From: a virus | Direction: 5' to 3' (one strand) | IMG/VR virus record: IMGVR_UViG_3300044591_002313 | Span: 1-51,801 of that record | Length of the DNA stretch: 51,801 bases | Part shown: in pieces, positions 8,400-16,848 of the stretch | Position numbering within the stretch: position 1 is the first letter of the stretch | How the letters are laid out: each line of letters begins with the position of its first letter | The notes under the pieces: generated by a model | What the model was told of the DNA's origin: nothing | Databases searched by the model: none | Seen by the model: only the letters and a program-made list of their open reading frames with translations | Position numbers and translations under genes: made by a program

Positions 8400-9653
8400 T
8401 TATGAGTTAAGTGTAATGGTTACTCCCCTACCCAACAATGCTGTTCTAGCAGCACTAGCTAATGATGTTAAGCTAGATATTCCAGCGCTGGTTCCTCCAG
8501 AAAGATTAATAGATCTACCTCCACTGTAAGCTATCGTATCATTCAATCCATTTAGTCCAGACAATCTAACAAAAATATTTTCTATCGAATTTGTTGACAA
8601 TCTTTGACCAGTCATTGTTATATTACCATTTAAATTTAATAATCCTGAACCCATATTAAAGTCAATGATTCCTGTAGAAAAAGGAGCGCTGCAACTTATA
8701 CTTCCATTTATAACTTTGATAGATGGCATATATAGGCCAGAGAAATTTGTTGCATAGCCCATAGATATTGAGCCAACGTATTCTAAAGATGAAAAATTAA
8801 TTTGTTTCATAGAGTTAAGATTTGAACTACTAACAAAAGAACTACCCAAAGAAAATCCTCCAGATATATTTTTTATAGATGAAAGATCTATAGACTGTAT
8901 TCCTGTAGCATGTGTAATTGCTAAACTTCCGCCAACTGTTATTAATTTATTAATATTTAGCGTAGATAAATTATTACCACCAAACGTTACATTTCCTCCA
9001 GTAACTTCTAACTCTGGCATACTCAAGGTATTTATATTGTTAGGCAATCCTGCTCCCGCCCCTATGATACTAGTTACTATTTTTAGTGCCGGAAATATTA
9101 TTGCTGTACAACTAGTGAGTCCTCCCCAAGCAACAGATGCTGCGCCAACCACATGGTTGACTGTAAAAGATCCTGTGATGGAACTATTATTTTCAGTAAA
9201 AGACAATGAATTGCACCATAATCCAGGATAATCAAATACTTGTCCACTCTGATTGATAAAAGTATATAGTTTTTGACTAGGAATAATAGTAATATGAGAA
9301 AAAGCTGGAATTCCACTATTTGAAGCATTAGAATAGCTTAATAACGGAGGAGAAGACGGAACCGATGGTTCGATATAACTATTGCCGCCTCCAACTATTG
9401 TTCCTCCTAATGTTGTGCCATCTCCACGACGCAAATAATTCTTATCAGATGGCGCGGCTATCTCTCCAGCATCTAGCACCACTTGAGATAAAACAGCATC
9501 TGTCTCATGTAGTACGGACAATCTAACCTGCATAGTGTCAGGCAATTGGGCGCTAGTTAATTTACCGTCACTACTTAAAGTAGCTACCGTAAATTCATTA
9601 TTAACTATATATCCTTCACTGTTTGTTTGTTTACATATAATAATATTATTCAT
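8400..9653 (-). CDS. Tail fibre/adhesin with repeat domain
   Basis: The 417-residue protein has an N-terminal phage fibre motif (about residues 55-85: VVLDAGEIAAPSDKNYLRRGDGTTLGG split over two strands), the AGEIA...GDG pattern found at the base of many fibres. The rest is a long repeat region of leucine/isoleucine-rich units separated by Gly, Ser and Asn (about 120-390), like L-domain or beta-solenoid repeats. Receptor binding is the most likely role. Confidence 0.65.
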   Translation of the reverse strand: MNNIIICKQTNSEGYIVNNEFTVATLSSDGKLTSAQLPDTMQVRLSVLHETDAVLSQVVLDAGEIAAPSDKNYLRRGDGTTLGGTIVGGGNSYIEPSVPSSPPLLSYSNASNSGIPAFSHITIIPSQKLYTFINQSGQVFDYPGLWCNSLSFTENNSSITGSFTVNHVVGAASVAWGGLTSCTAIIFPALKIVTSIIGAGAGLPNNINTLSMPELEVTGGNVTFGGNNLSTLNINKLITVGGSLAITHATGIQSIDLSSIKNISGGFSLGSSFVSSSNLNSMKQINFSSLEYVGSISMGYATNFSGLYMPSIKVINGSISCSAPFSTGIIDFNMGSGLLNLNGNITMTGQRLSTNSIENIFVRLSGLNGLNDTIAYSGGRSINLSGGTSAGISSLTSLASAARTALLGRGVTITLNS

Positions 9654-9657
9654 TTAA

Positions 9658-9876
9658 TTATCCACCTATTACGGTGCTGTTACCTATGCCATAATAATAA
9701 CTAGGATCATCAAATCTATTATCAAATTTTGATTCAATATTATTGATAGTTAAATTTACTGGATAATTACTTCTTACTAATCTTTTGGCAGTTTCTCCAG
9801 TAGGCATAGTTGAACACACTGCTCTCTTATCATTTATAGCAATATTTTGTTTAATTAAAGCAATATCATTAGCCAT
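9658..9876 (-). CDS. Hypothetical protein, 72 aa
   Basis: A small protein beginning MANDIALIKQNIAINDKR with a helical start and a Tyr/Gly-rich end. No family is recognised. It is placed 4 bases before the fibre gene and probably belongs to the virion set. Confidence 0.5.
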   Translation of the reverse strand: MANDIALIKQNIAINDKRAVCSTMPTGETAKRLVRSNYPVNLTINNIESKFDNRFDDPSYYYGIGNSTVIGG

Positions 9877-9898
9877 GATTTAACCTCGTATGTGATGT

Positions 9899-10216
9899 TT
9901 AATGTTCTATTCTGTTTTCTAAAGCTTCTAAAGTTTTACCCAATGTGGCAATCTGAACTTTTAATTCATTCATTACTTCTGTATTTCTTTGTAAGGCATT
10001 GGCAAAAGCAGCTTGGCTTTCTTTATTACTAGCTAATCTTTCCATAATAAATTGTCTATCATGAATGTATGGAGATTGTATTTCTATCATATGGGCAACT
10101 TCTGCTTTAGTTGCCATATTTCTCCCTATAGCCACCCAGAAGCCCATCATGGTAAAAATAATTCCCATGCTGGTGGTGGCTAAACTTTCCCAGAAGTGGA
10201 TAATAGTTTCAGACAT
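9899..10216 (-). CDS. Membrane-anchored coiled-coil protein
   Basis: One transmembrane segment (about residues 12-29, TTSMGIIFTMMGFWVAIG) is followed by a long helical region with heptad-like spacing to the C-terminus (ELKVQIATLGKTLEALENRI). Phage proteins of this shape include spanin-like or lysis accessory proteins, but nothing is diagnostic. It has its own GGTGTAT element directly downstream of the terminator at 10264-10300. Confidence 0.55.
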   Translation of the reverse strand: MSETIIHFWESLATTSMGIIFTMMGFWVAIGRNMATKAEVAHMIEIQSPYIHDRQFIMERLASNKESQAAFANALQRNTEVMNELKVQIATLGKTLEALENRIEH

Positions 10217-10255
10217 AGATGTGCCCTTAATTAGATAAAACCAGAGATATAACCG

Positions 10256-10266
10256 TATAATACACC
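10256..10266 (-). promoter_or_regulatory. GGTGTAT element upstream of the coiled-coil gene
   Basis: The minus strand reads GGTGTATTATA, about 40 bases before the start at 10216 and directly after the terminator U-tract, exactly where a new transcript would be expected to start. Confidence 0.45.
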
Positions 10267-10300
10267 AAAAAAATAAGCTGGTATTCCGAAGAGTACCAGC
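10264..10300 (-). terminator. Rho-independent terminator
   Basis: On the minus strand a perfect 7-base-pair stem (GCTGGTA with TACCAGC, arms 10294-10300 and 10277-10283, 10-base loop) is followed by TTATTTTTTT. It lies 30 bases beyond the stop of the 186-residue gene and ends that transcript. Confidence 0.8.
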
Positions 10301-10330
10301 CTATTCATTGGTTTAATTTTTAAAAAACTA

Positions 10331-10891
10331 TCAGGCGGTTTTACTAGCATAGGATACCGAAGTTGGAACTTTAGCTCCAGCTTTGTAAACTAGCTTGCCT
10401 GTATTACTTCTGGAAACATTGGCTGCATTGTCAGAGGCAAATGTATCTGCGGCCACTGTTGGAGCAGAAGAGAATTGACCTGTATAGATATTAAAGCTTC
10501 CGGAACGAATAGCTGTAGTAAATCTACGTGTTCTAACTCCGTCAACGATATTACCACTGCCATTTTTTACAGATGATTTATGAACGCTTTTGACTAGTCC
10601 GGGTTGAGCAGCACCGCTTTCTAGCACAGTATTGGTTACTCCAGCAACTTTACTAGAAACCTTCTTGCCTACTGGTCTTTGATTACTATAAGCAAAAGAA
10701 CCGGCTGTTAGAGCTTTATTGGTATTTGTTCCATCGATGACGGTCGAGCCAAATACTCCAACTCCCTTGTAGCCTAAAGTTGAATTAGATAATACTGATG
10801 ATGTTGAGCCGATATTGACGGCCGAACCACCATTATTTACAGTACTAGTTTTAGTAACGTCTGTTACTCCGTCTATTTGTTTTGTGGCCAT
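10331..10891 (-). CDS. Ser/Thr/Gly-rich probable virion protein, 186 aa
   Basis: The protein is almost free of acidic residues in its middle and rich in Ser, Thr, Gly, Val and Asn, with recurring VxxTxTVxN and GSxNIxxG-like phrases and a basic C-terminus. It has no signal peptide or membrane segment. A dedicated upstream GGTGTAT element with a palindrome and a strong terminator downstream suggest a single, highly expressed transcript, as for a decoration or head-fibre protein. The family is unknown. Confidence 0.6.
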   Translation of the reverse strand: MATKQIDGVTDVTKTSTVNNGGSAVNIGSTSSVLSNSTLGYKGVGVFGSTVIDGTNTNKALTAGSFAYSNQRPVGKKVSSKVAGVTNTVLESGAAQPGLVKSVHKSSVKNGSGNIVDGVRTRRFTTAIRSGSFNIYTGQFSSAPTVAADTFASDNAANVSRSNTGKLVYKAGAKVPTSVSYASKTA

Positions 10892-10923
10892 TATAATTCT
10901 CCGAATATATTGTTAGAAGAAAG

Positions 10924-10935
10924 TGATACGTATCA
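10924..10935. promoter_or_regulatory. 12-bp perfect palindrome (possible operator)
   Basis: TGATACGTATCA is a perfect palindrome lying between the GGTGTAT element at 10939-10949 and the start of the 186-residue gene at 10891. The position suits an operator or a 5' leader hairpin. Confidence 0.4.
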
Positions 10936-10938
10936 TTA

Positions 10939-10949
10939 CGGTATACACC
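10939..10949 (-). promoter_or_regulatory. GGTGTAT element upstream of 186-residue gene
   Basis: The minus strand reads GGTGTATACCG, about 48 bases before the start codon at 10891. It abuts the stop of the DeoC-like gene. Confidence 0.45.
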
Positions 10950-11614
10950 TATTCGGTTATATTCTTATATTTTTCTTTCAATAAGGAGACGGCATTGACC
11001 GAATTAACTCGTATTCCATATACTGAACTTTTACAAATAGTTTCAGCCTGTTTTTGATTCCAGATGTTCCCATTAATGATAATGTTGATCTTTTCAGTTT
11101 TTTTATTGATCATTGCAGCAGCTATCATGTTGTCGTTGATGTCGTCTAATAAATAGCCTGTTGAGGGGAAACATTCTGATATTCCGAACTCTAGTAAAAT
11201 TTGAGCCATTTTATATAACAAATCATAAGAATAAGTTCTATACTCTAAGAAATATCTAATTTTTTTATTATTTTCTATAGCTAAATTTGTAGTAGATCTA
11301 ATGTCTTCTCTAAATTTATCATATTTTCTATGACATAAATAATAAGAAGGAGCAACAAGATCAACTATATCTGCACCATTTTTAAAAGCATACTCTACAG
11401 CATAGACCCTACTTTTAAGATCAAGAACACCCAATGGATAGTCCACAGGAGAAGCTACCTTAGCATGTGCAGCATCACATTCTGGACGAATATTTTTAAT
11501 ACAATGAGGAAGTACAGAGATATACTTTACTCCAAGCTTCAAGGCTTGTGTAACATTTTCTTTGGTTTCATTGTCATTAGACGATATATCAAAATATGAA
11601 TACTCTATATGCAT
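10949..11614 (-). CDS. DeoC-like aldolase-fold protein lacking the catalytic lysine
   Basis: The 221-residue protein has the DeoC/TIM-barrel pattern: DYPLG (about 58-62), an A-x-K-x-GAD-I-VDLV segment with Asp85, and FPSTGY (149-154) where DeoC has KTSTG. The Schiff-base lysine is therefore replaced by Phe, and the second lysine position (about 180, before NGN) is also hydrophobic. DeoC cleaves 2-deoxyribose-5-phosphate; this version probably cannot use that chemistry and may bind a sugar phosphate or act as a structural or regulatory protein. The start overlaps the ClpP-like stop (TAATG). Confidence 0.65.
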   Translation of the reverse strand: MHIEYSYFDISSNDNETKENVTQALKLGVKYISVLPHCIKNIRPECDAAHAKVASPVDYPLGVLDLKSRVYAVEYAFKNGADIVDLVAPSYYLCHRKYDKFREDIRSTTNLAIENNKKIRYFLEYRTYSYDLLYKMAQILLEFGISECFPSTGYLLDDINDNMIAAAMINKKTEKINIIINGNIWNQKQAETICKSSVYGIRVNSVNAVSLLKEKYKNITE

Positions 11615-12279
11615 TATTTTTTTAAACTTTGTATATTAGGATATTTAGCGCTGCCCAAAATAGCATCCGCAAATCCATAATACACCGCTTCTTCTGCTGT
11701 GAGTATCCAGTCACACCTATTAGCTAATTGAGAAGTGATGTGTTTTTTGACCATAACTTTTTTCCAGTTTTTTTCTTTCGCTAATGGGCTGTCAACACAT
11801 CTATCTACAAAAATATTTACCATTTTGTCACATTCTCTTTCATTCCATTGAATATGATTGGTGGCAGCCTTGCTGTGTTCACTGTCTAAACTAATTGATC
11901 CATAATGTATTAGAACATTAGTATTGGGCATCAATATTCTGTGAGTAGGGGCTTGAAGAATAACGCTACTTGCTGATTGTACTTTTCCATATGCCAAGAT
12001 CGTGGTTTTTATTTTACAGGTTTGTATTGTGTCATAGATTGCCATGCAGTCTTCCCAGTCTCCTCCAGGAAGATGCATATGAATTATAATAGGATCTTTT
12101 GATATGGTGGATAAGTGTCTTAAATTTTTTTCAAATTCTATTGCTGATCTATAATCCACTCCGCCTTCTTCGCTGCCATCTATTGCAGAGTGCAAATAAA
12201 TTTCTCTATTAGGAATGTCTATTCCATGATTGTGGATATAGTATAAGTCATCGTGGGTTAGATTTTTTTGGATAGTCAT
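11614..12279 (-). CDS. ClpP-like serine protease
   Basis: ClpP-fold motifs are in order: HLPGG (69-73), the nucleophile Ser102 in GKVQSAS, His125 in NVLIHYGS and Asp190 before TAEEAVYYGFADAIL. Length (221 aa) is close to bacterial ClpP. In phages such proteins often process the prohead, and here it sits beside the DUF5872-like and other small structural-region proteins. No ClpX or ClpA partner is in the window. It overlaps the upstream gene by ATGA. Confidence 0.85.
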   Translation of the reverse strand: MTIQKNLTHDDLYYIHNHGIDIPNREIYLHSAIDGSEEGGVDYRSAIEFEKNLRHLSTISKDPIIIHMHLPGGDWEDCMAIYDTIQTCKIKTTILAYGKVQSASSVILQAPTHRILMPNTNVLIHYGSISLDSEHSKAATNHIQWNERECDKMVNIFVDRCVDSPLAKEKNWKKVMVKKHITSQLANRCDWILTAEEAVYYGFADAILGSAKYPNIQSLKK

Positions 12280-12731
12280 GACAAGTACTCATAAACTTTT
12301 GAATTAATTTCTCTCATTATCTCGCCATCTTCAAATAACTTACCAAATCCAACACGAAATCTGTATCGAGTATAAATATCTAAAGTTTCTACACCGTCTG
12401 TTTTCTCTATAATATAAGCAATAGGTTTGGTAATATTAAAATTTGTATGACCCATCCAAAAATTAAAAATTTTCCCCGCAGGCATGGTTTGATCCATAGG
12501 GATAAAACCCATGGGCGTAGAGACCACCCTGATGCTCTTGGGTGGCTTTTTAGACTCATCAAACTCATTCATATGATGATCAGAATCTGGCGAATCTATG
12601 TCTTCTTCTTCCTCGTCGTAGAAATTTTCTTCGTATTGATTTTCTTGTTCTAAGCCCAGTGGATCGACCCATTTTTCCCACACAATTAATGGTGCTTTGT
12701 TCATAAGATTATACTGTTCAATTTGGTGCAT
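12276..12731 (-). CDS. Conserved phage-type hypothetical protein, 151 aa
   Basis: The protein has an acidic low-complexity stretch (about residues 31-60, DEEEEDIDSPDSD) and a C-terminal globular domain with FNFWMGHTNF and YRFRVGFGKLF. I do not know the function. It overlaps both neighbours (4 and 14 bases) in the operon with the ClpP-like protease and the sigma factor. Confidence 0.6.
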   Translation of the reverse strand: MHQIEQYNLMNKAPLIVWEKWVDPLGLEQENQYEENFYDEEEEDIDSPDSDHHMNEFDESKKPPKSIRVVSTPMGFIPMDQTMPAGKIFNFWMGHTNFNITKPIAYIIEKTDGVETLDIYTRYRFRVGFGKLFEDGEIMREINSKVYEYLS

Positions 12732-13134
12732 TAAACACCGATAGTGGTCTGATAACCGGCTCTTTATCTTTGTCTTTTTTAGATTCTTGATTATTATGAT
12801 ACATTTCTAACATAGCTATATTGAAAACAATATTTTGATAAAATAAAGCATCATCAGGTGTCTTTGAATGTTCTTTTATATTATCCAATACTTTTTGTCT
12901 AAAAGTTGGCTCTGTTGTATAGTATAAGAATTGTGCAAATTTTTCTGATTGTTGTAGTTGATTATCGTCAGTATTATCCGCTAAAACAATTTCTATACTT
13001 ACTGTTTTGTTTGTATGATAAGTGTATGAAACACCGCACTCAATATCCTTATATTGTTGAGGCTCTTCGGGTTTTGCAAGGGTTTCTTTTTGTTTAAACC
13101 AAGAGGTAATCCAGTAAAGTAATTGTTGAATCAT
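12718..13134 (-). CDS. Hypothetical protein, 138 aa
   Basis: The protein starts with a hydrophobic, tryptophan-containing segment (MIQQLLYWITSWF), followed by a beta-rich middle and a helical C-terminus. No family is recognised. It is coupled by overlap to its neighbours on both sides. Confidence 0.55.
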   Translation of the reverse strand: MIQQLLYWITSWFKQKETLAKPEEPQQYKDIECGVSYTYHTNKTVSIEIVLADNTDDNQLQQSEKFAQFLYYTTEPTFRQKVLDNIKEHSKTPDDALFYQNIVFNIAMLEMYHNNQESKKDKDKEPVIRPLSVFNAPN

Positions 13135-13475
13135 ATTAAATATTTCATTCTCAATATATTATTATTGTCAGTTATGGATAGTTTTACCATATGATAATCT
13201 GAAGAAAGCATATATTTATATTCATACGGAATTCTTGCAAAAAACCAAAGCTCTGTACATTCATCAGTATTGATAACATCCACTATTTTGAATTTTAGCC
13301 AATCTGGATTGGCTTTGACAACTGTCTTTGCAAAAGTATTAATATTATCTTTTATTGTGTTTGTAATATCATTATTAATAGATGGTAGTTTAAGTTCCAC
13401 CATACTTTTTGATACTATATACTCTATGCCTTCTTTAATATCTATAGAAAGTAAGAATAAAACTATTTTAGTCAT
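13131..13475 (-). CDS. Hypothetical protein, 114 aa
   Basis: A soluble alpha/beta protein without recognisable motif, beginning MTKIVLFLLSIDIKEG. It lies directly after the sigma factor, sharing an ATGA overlap with it, so its level is tied to the sigma factor; a role as a sigma partner is possible but unsupported by motif. Confidence 0.5.
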   Translation of the reverse strand: MTKIVLFLLSIDIKEGIEYIVSKSMVELKLPSINNDITNTIKDNINTFAKTVVKANPDWLKFKIVDVINTDECTELWFFARIPYEYKYMLSSDYHMVKLSITDNNNILRMKYLI

Positions 13476-14056
13476 GCTATAGCCTGGATTAAAGAAATTG
13501 CTTTCTTAATATTTTGCCTAACGGCTTCCCTAGTCACATTAAATTTTTTACCAATTTCATTGAGAGTCATATCGTCAAAATAATACATTTTTAGTTGATC
13601 TCTTTGCTTGTCTGTTAAAATATCGCTATTAATAATCTCATGTATGTGACTATTGACAAGTTCGGAATTTTCTTTTTCTATAAGATTCTCCAAAGGGTCT
13701 TTTTCTGATTTTGCTTCAAGAATAGAAGCATGAGTTGTATCATTGTCACTCATGCTTTCGTCGATAGACAATTTTTTATTTTTGACTTTGTATTTTTTAC
13801 TAATATAAGTTTGAATAGCCCATATAGCACACTGATTTCTATAGGCATACTTACTTTTGACCATGCCAGTTTTGCCAACACGATCTTTATCCCATTTCCA
13901 ATCAGCATACATAATCGCGGATGCAACATCGGATATTGCATCTTCGTTCTTCAACATCTCATTACGCAACGAGGAGTGGTACTTTGCTGAAAATTTTGAA
14001 ATTGTTTTTTTAGCTAAATTAATATATGTAGGCAGATCGTCAAATTGTTGTTCCAT
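13472..14056 (-). CDS. Phage sigma-70-like RNA polymerase sigma factor
   Basis: The 194-residue protein ends in a clear region-4 helix-turn-helix (about 140-192: LTDKQRDQLKMYYFDDM, then LNEIGKKFNVTREAVRQ). The N-terminal half has a region-2-like pattern of acidic and aromatic residues (AISDVASAIMYADWKWD, YAYRNQCAIWAI). It would redirect host RNA polymerase to phage promoters. Candidate targets are the GGTGTAT elements described here. No GGTGTAT copy lies before the sigma gene itself. Confidence 0.8.
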   Translation of the reverse strand: MEQQFDDLPTYINLAKKTISKFSAKYHSSLRNEMLKNEDAISDVASAIMYADWKWDKDRVGKTGMVKSKYAYRNQCAIWAIQTYISKKYKVKNKKLSIDESMSDNDTTHASILEAKSEKDPLENLIEKENSELVNSHIHEIINSDILTDKQRDQLKMYYFDDMTLNEIGKKFNVTREAVRQNIKKAISLIQAIA

Positions 14057-14113
14057 AAAAAATCCTTAAAAGAAGTAGTCTTAAATCCAAATCTGATCAA
14101 CGAAGTAAATTAT

Positions 14114-14584
14114 TTACTCGGTTAATTTTTTCCATTGTTCCGGGTCAGGTCTATCTTTATCTCCACGCTTGGCCGGTTTATATTTTTTACCTTCTCTCTG
14201 CTTTTTCTTGCGAATATTTTCCCACAAGCCGGGCCTCTTTTCCTTGCCGATGCCCTGTTCATCATCGGTATCTTCCGATACGAACATGACAAAATCGTGG
14301 ATCGTTCTCATATAGTCCTCAGTAATGGCAATTCTACCCTGTAGCCAGCTCTCTGTCAAGTTCTCTGCTACGGATGGATTCTCCAAAGAGTTCAGAATAT
14401 TTTGAGCATGTGTCATTATTGCTCTTATTGATCCTACACTCATATCATAAAAATCTTTTTTGTATTCATTCATTTCTTGGTCTACTGTTTCAACTTCCGA
14501 ATCTTCTATGTTTAGAAACTCAGCATCGTCTGCCTTGCTTAAATTTTTTTGAACATCGTTCATTATATCGGTATATCTTGCCAT
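14114..14584 (-). CDS. Conserved phage structural-region protein with PGLWENIRKK motif
   Basis: The C-terminus carries PGLWENIRKKKQREGKKY followed by a basic, Asp/Pro-rich tail ending EQWKKL. This motif recurs in many uncharacterised phage proteins near capsid genes. The N-terminal two thirds are helical and acidic. A role in DNA packaging or capsid assembly is often assumed but is not shown by the sequence. Confidence 0.6.
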   Translation of the reverse strand: MARYTDIMNDVQKNLSKADDAEFLNIEDSEVETVDQEMNEYKKDFYDMSVGSIRAIMTHAQNILNSLENPSVAENLTESWLQGRIAITEDYMRTIHDFVMFVSEDTDDEQGIGKEKRPGLWENIRKKKQREGKKYKPAKRGDKDRPDPEQWKKLTE

Positions 14585-14594
14585 GATTAAAACC

Positions 14595-15143
14595 TTATAC
14601 TTGTAGAGTTAAGAAATTGTCAATGCCCATCTGCTCGATTAGTTTAAGATAGCTTTCATAAAGCTCAATTCCATTTTCACTTCCCTGTAAAAGAGGAATC
14701 ATAGTATTTGCAGTTAATTCATCTCCAACAGATCTTGCGGCTGTGATAGTAGCTTTTTCTGTAGCGGCAGCCTCTCTGACAGAATCTAGATTATATTTGA
14801 TCATAGCGACCATATCATGTCTTGTCCAAACTGGAGGATTAATAATTAATGGTTGATAATCAACATCAAAAAATTCTAACCTTTTTAAGTTAATAATAGA
14901 GTGTTGATGTTCTTCTTCGGCGTCAGCTTTTAAAACAGCCGCTAATTTTTTATATCCCCATCTTTCTAGATGAACAGCTTGTGCCGATAGTGCGGTTGTT
15001 TGTTGCCAGTGAATATTTAGAGATTTTTTTAAAAGTTCAACAACTGTTTGATTTGAATAGTTGTCAACAGTTTGAGCTTCTGTATTATTTTCTGTCACCT
15101 CTGTCACCTCTTGTTCTTTCAGTAGTTCTGAGATAGATTTCAT
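14595..15143 (-). CDS. Bacterioferritin/ferritin-like four-helix protein
   Basis: After an acidic N-terminal extension (1-30), a four-helix bundle resembling bacterioferritin is seen: ALSAQAVHLERWGYKKLA, EEEHQHSIINLKRLEFF (Glu78 and His81 fit the ExxH iron ligands) and a C-terminal LYESYLKLIEQMG. By eye alignment, other di-iron ligands are changed (position of Glu18 is His45, Glu94 is Asn, Glu127 is Ser, His130 is Gly), so iron oxidation is doubtful. It sits 10 bases upstream of the PGLWENIRKK gene. Confidence 0.7.
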   Translation of the reverse strand: MKSISELLKEQEVTEVTENNTEAQTVDNYSNQTVVELLKKSLNIHWQQTTALSAQAVHLERWGYKKLAAVLKADAEEEHQHSIINLKRLEFFDVDYQPLIINPPVWTRHDMVAMIKYNLDSVREAAATEKATITAARSVGDELTANTMIPLLQGSENGIELYESYLKLIEQMGIDNFLTLQV

Positions 15144-15146
15144 AAT

Positions 15147-15767
15147 TCACCATGCTTTACATGACCAGTAACGAGCTTTCCATTTTGGGCCAGGATTATC
15201 ACAATTATGTCTTGCTCTAAAACTTTTACGACGCCCAGGAATGTTTTTCTTAATTTTCATATTTGGATCGCCAAAATTAACTTTGACAACATTACCTTTG
15301 TCGTTTTTAACATAAACGCTAAATTTTTTTGGACCATCTGGAGTTCTAAATGGTTTATTTAGTGTTACTTTACGACCTTGATACTCAGAAGCCTCACTGA
15401 CTAAGACCAATTTACGATCATTTTTCTTATGAACGCCAGGATAATTAAATAAGAAAATTTCCTGTGTAACAGGATCTTTATATCGGTAAACAGCTACTTG
15501 CAGTTCAATATCTTCTGTTGCTTCATTAAAATCAACATAGTCTTCTTCATCTGGAATGACCATATTTAAAGCGCATAATTCTTCTGTAAAACCGTCTGAA
15601 GTTTCTATATTGTCACAAACTTGTTGTAATAGTGATTTACTTTGATTCATACAAATAGCCACCCTTTGGGTACTGTCGGGAAATTCTTTTTGCATTTTTT
15701 CATTTTTCATACAGCGAGCAACAAAATCTTTATTGTCTTCGCTTGGATTTTGATTAGGTAAAGGCAT
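15147..15767 (-). CDS. DUF5872-like conserved phage protein
   Basis: Two recognisable parts: an N-terminal segment with FVARCMKNEKM ... FPDSTQRVAICMNQ, found at the start of phage prohead/scaffold-type proteins, and a C-terminal domain with KKFSVYVKNDKGNVVKV, NFGDPNM, RRKSFRARHNCD and ARYWSCKAW, which I recognise as the DUF5872 pattern. It probably acts in the head. Cys and Trp residues of the last motif suggest metal binding. Confidence 0.7.
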   Translation of the reverse strand: MPLPNQNPSEDNKDFVARCMKNEKMQKEFPDSTQRVAICMNQSKSLLQQVCDNIETSDGFTEELCALNMVIPDEEDYVDFNEATEDIELQVAVYRYKDPVTQEIFLFNYPGVHKKNDRKLVLVSEASEYQGRKVTLNKPFRTPDGPKKFSVYVKNDKGNVVKVNFGDPNMKIKKNIPGRRKSFRARHNCDNPGPKWKARYWSCKAW

Positions 15768-15776
15768 ATTATCTCC

Positions 15777-16847
15777 TTACTTAGATATACACTCCAATAA
15801 CTTAGAAGTAGCATTTTCCCAACTTAATTTTGCGGCTGTTTTTAGTCCTTCTGGGTTACTATTGATCTTATTATCGTATACATATCTCATATAATCCTTG
15901 AATTGTTGGGCCTGTTTATCTCCTATCTTGGCCCATTTACCAAATCCATGGAAATATTTATTATCATTAGCATCTTCTAACTCATCAATATCTACCAACA
16001 TAGCATTGTCTTTTGTGCAAAATTCTGTGTGTGCCGAATAATTGGTGGTTATTACTGGTTTGTTCATAGCCATCATTTCTAAAAGTTCCAGATTCCAACC
16101 TTCCGCCCTTGTAGGGAATATGCCACAATCAGCATAACTCATTAATTGAGCTATTTCTACTTGAGTATTAAGTCTAGGGAAAATCCTAATTTTACTATGC
16201 AGTTTACAATCAGAGTATAGCTTATGCCATTTATCTAACTCTTGTTGAGTAAAAGCATATTCGCTAGAAGAAGCCTCTATCCATAACTCTACATTATCTT
16301 TTTCTGTGAATATTTCATTAAACCAATGAACTAATAGGTCGTGTCCTTTTCGGACCTCCCATTTACCAACATTCATAAAAATAAATTTATCTTCTTGCTT
16401 TAATGAAGACTTGATTGTAGAATCAAATATTTTGGCATCAACACCTAGAGGAACAATATTTATTTTCCTCTTAATTCCATTCTGTTCTAAAATAGTTTTG
16501 GCCCATTCGCAAGTAACTATAATTTCATCAACACTGTTTAGATGATGTATTTCTTTTTTATTCAGAAGAGTTAACTCAAAAAATGGAAAAGCAAAAAATT
16601 TGCCCCGACCAATTCTTGATGCTAAATCAAATTGATGCCATATTTTTATACAAGGAGCATCCGGATCGTAGGTTTCTTGTTTTTCAAAAGCCTTTAGACA
16701 AATAGCAGAATCGTCTTGAGACTCTGGATGCATTTGTCCTATAGGGAACAAGGTCACAGACTGCTCCTTGCTCAAGCATTTGACAAAATTAACACCTGCT
16801 ACACCGTATCCTGTATATCCGATAGGACTATAAAAATTGATATTCAT
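15777..16847 (-). CDS. GT4 family glycosyltransferase
   Basis: The 356-residue protein has GT-B architecture: an N-terminal Rossmann half beginning MNINFYSPIGYTGYG, PLGVD (about 132-136), FIFMNVGKWEVRKGHD, and the donor-site motif PTRAEGWNLELLEMMAMNKPV with the E-x7-E pattern. It should transfer a nucleotide sugar with retention. The acceptor is unknown. It is placed between guaC and the DUF5872-like gene in a mixed operon. Confidence 0.85.
   Translation of the reverse strand: MNINFYSPIGYTGYGVAGVNFVKCLSKEQSVTLFPIGQMHPESQDDSAICLKAFEKQETYDPDAPCIKIWHQFDLASRIGRGKFFAFPFFELTLLNKKEIHHLNSVDEIIVTCEWAKTILEQNGIKRKINIVPLGVDAKIFDSTIKSSLKQEDKFIFMNVGKWEVRKGHDLLVHWFNEIFTEKDNVELWIEASSSEYAFTQQELDKWHKLYSDCKLHSKIRIFPRLNTQVEIAQLMSYADCGIFPTRAEGWNLELLEMMAMNKPVITTNYSAHTEFCTKDNAMLVDIDELEDANDNKYFHGFGKWAKIGDKQAQQFKDYMRYVYDNKINSNPEGLKTAAKLSWENATSKLLECISK
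15783..15793 (-). promoter_or_regulatory. AGTGTAT element before the DUF5872-like gene
   Basis: The minus strand reads AGTGTATATCT, about 15 bases before the ATG at 15767 and overlapping the end of the glycosyltransferase gene. It is the weakest of the GGTGTAT set because of its short distance. Confidence 0.25.
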
Positions 16848-16848
16848 A

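Noticed and set aside
14104-14118. Possible terminator hairpin (AGTAAA/TTTACT)
   Set aside because: The stem is short, AT-only at its base and lacks a following T-run, so I do not call it.
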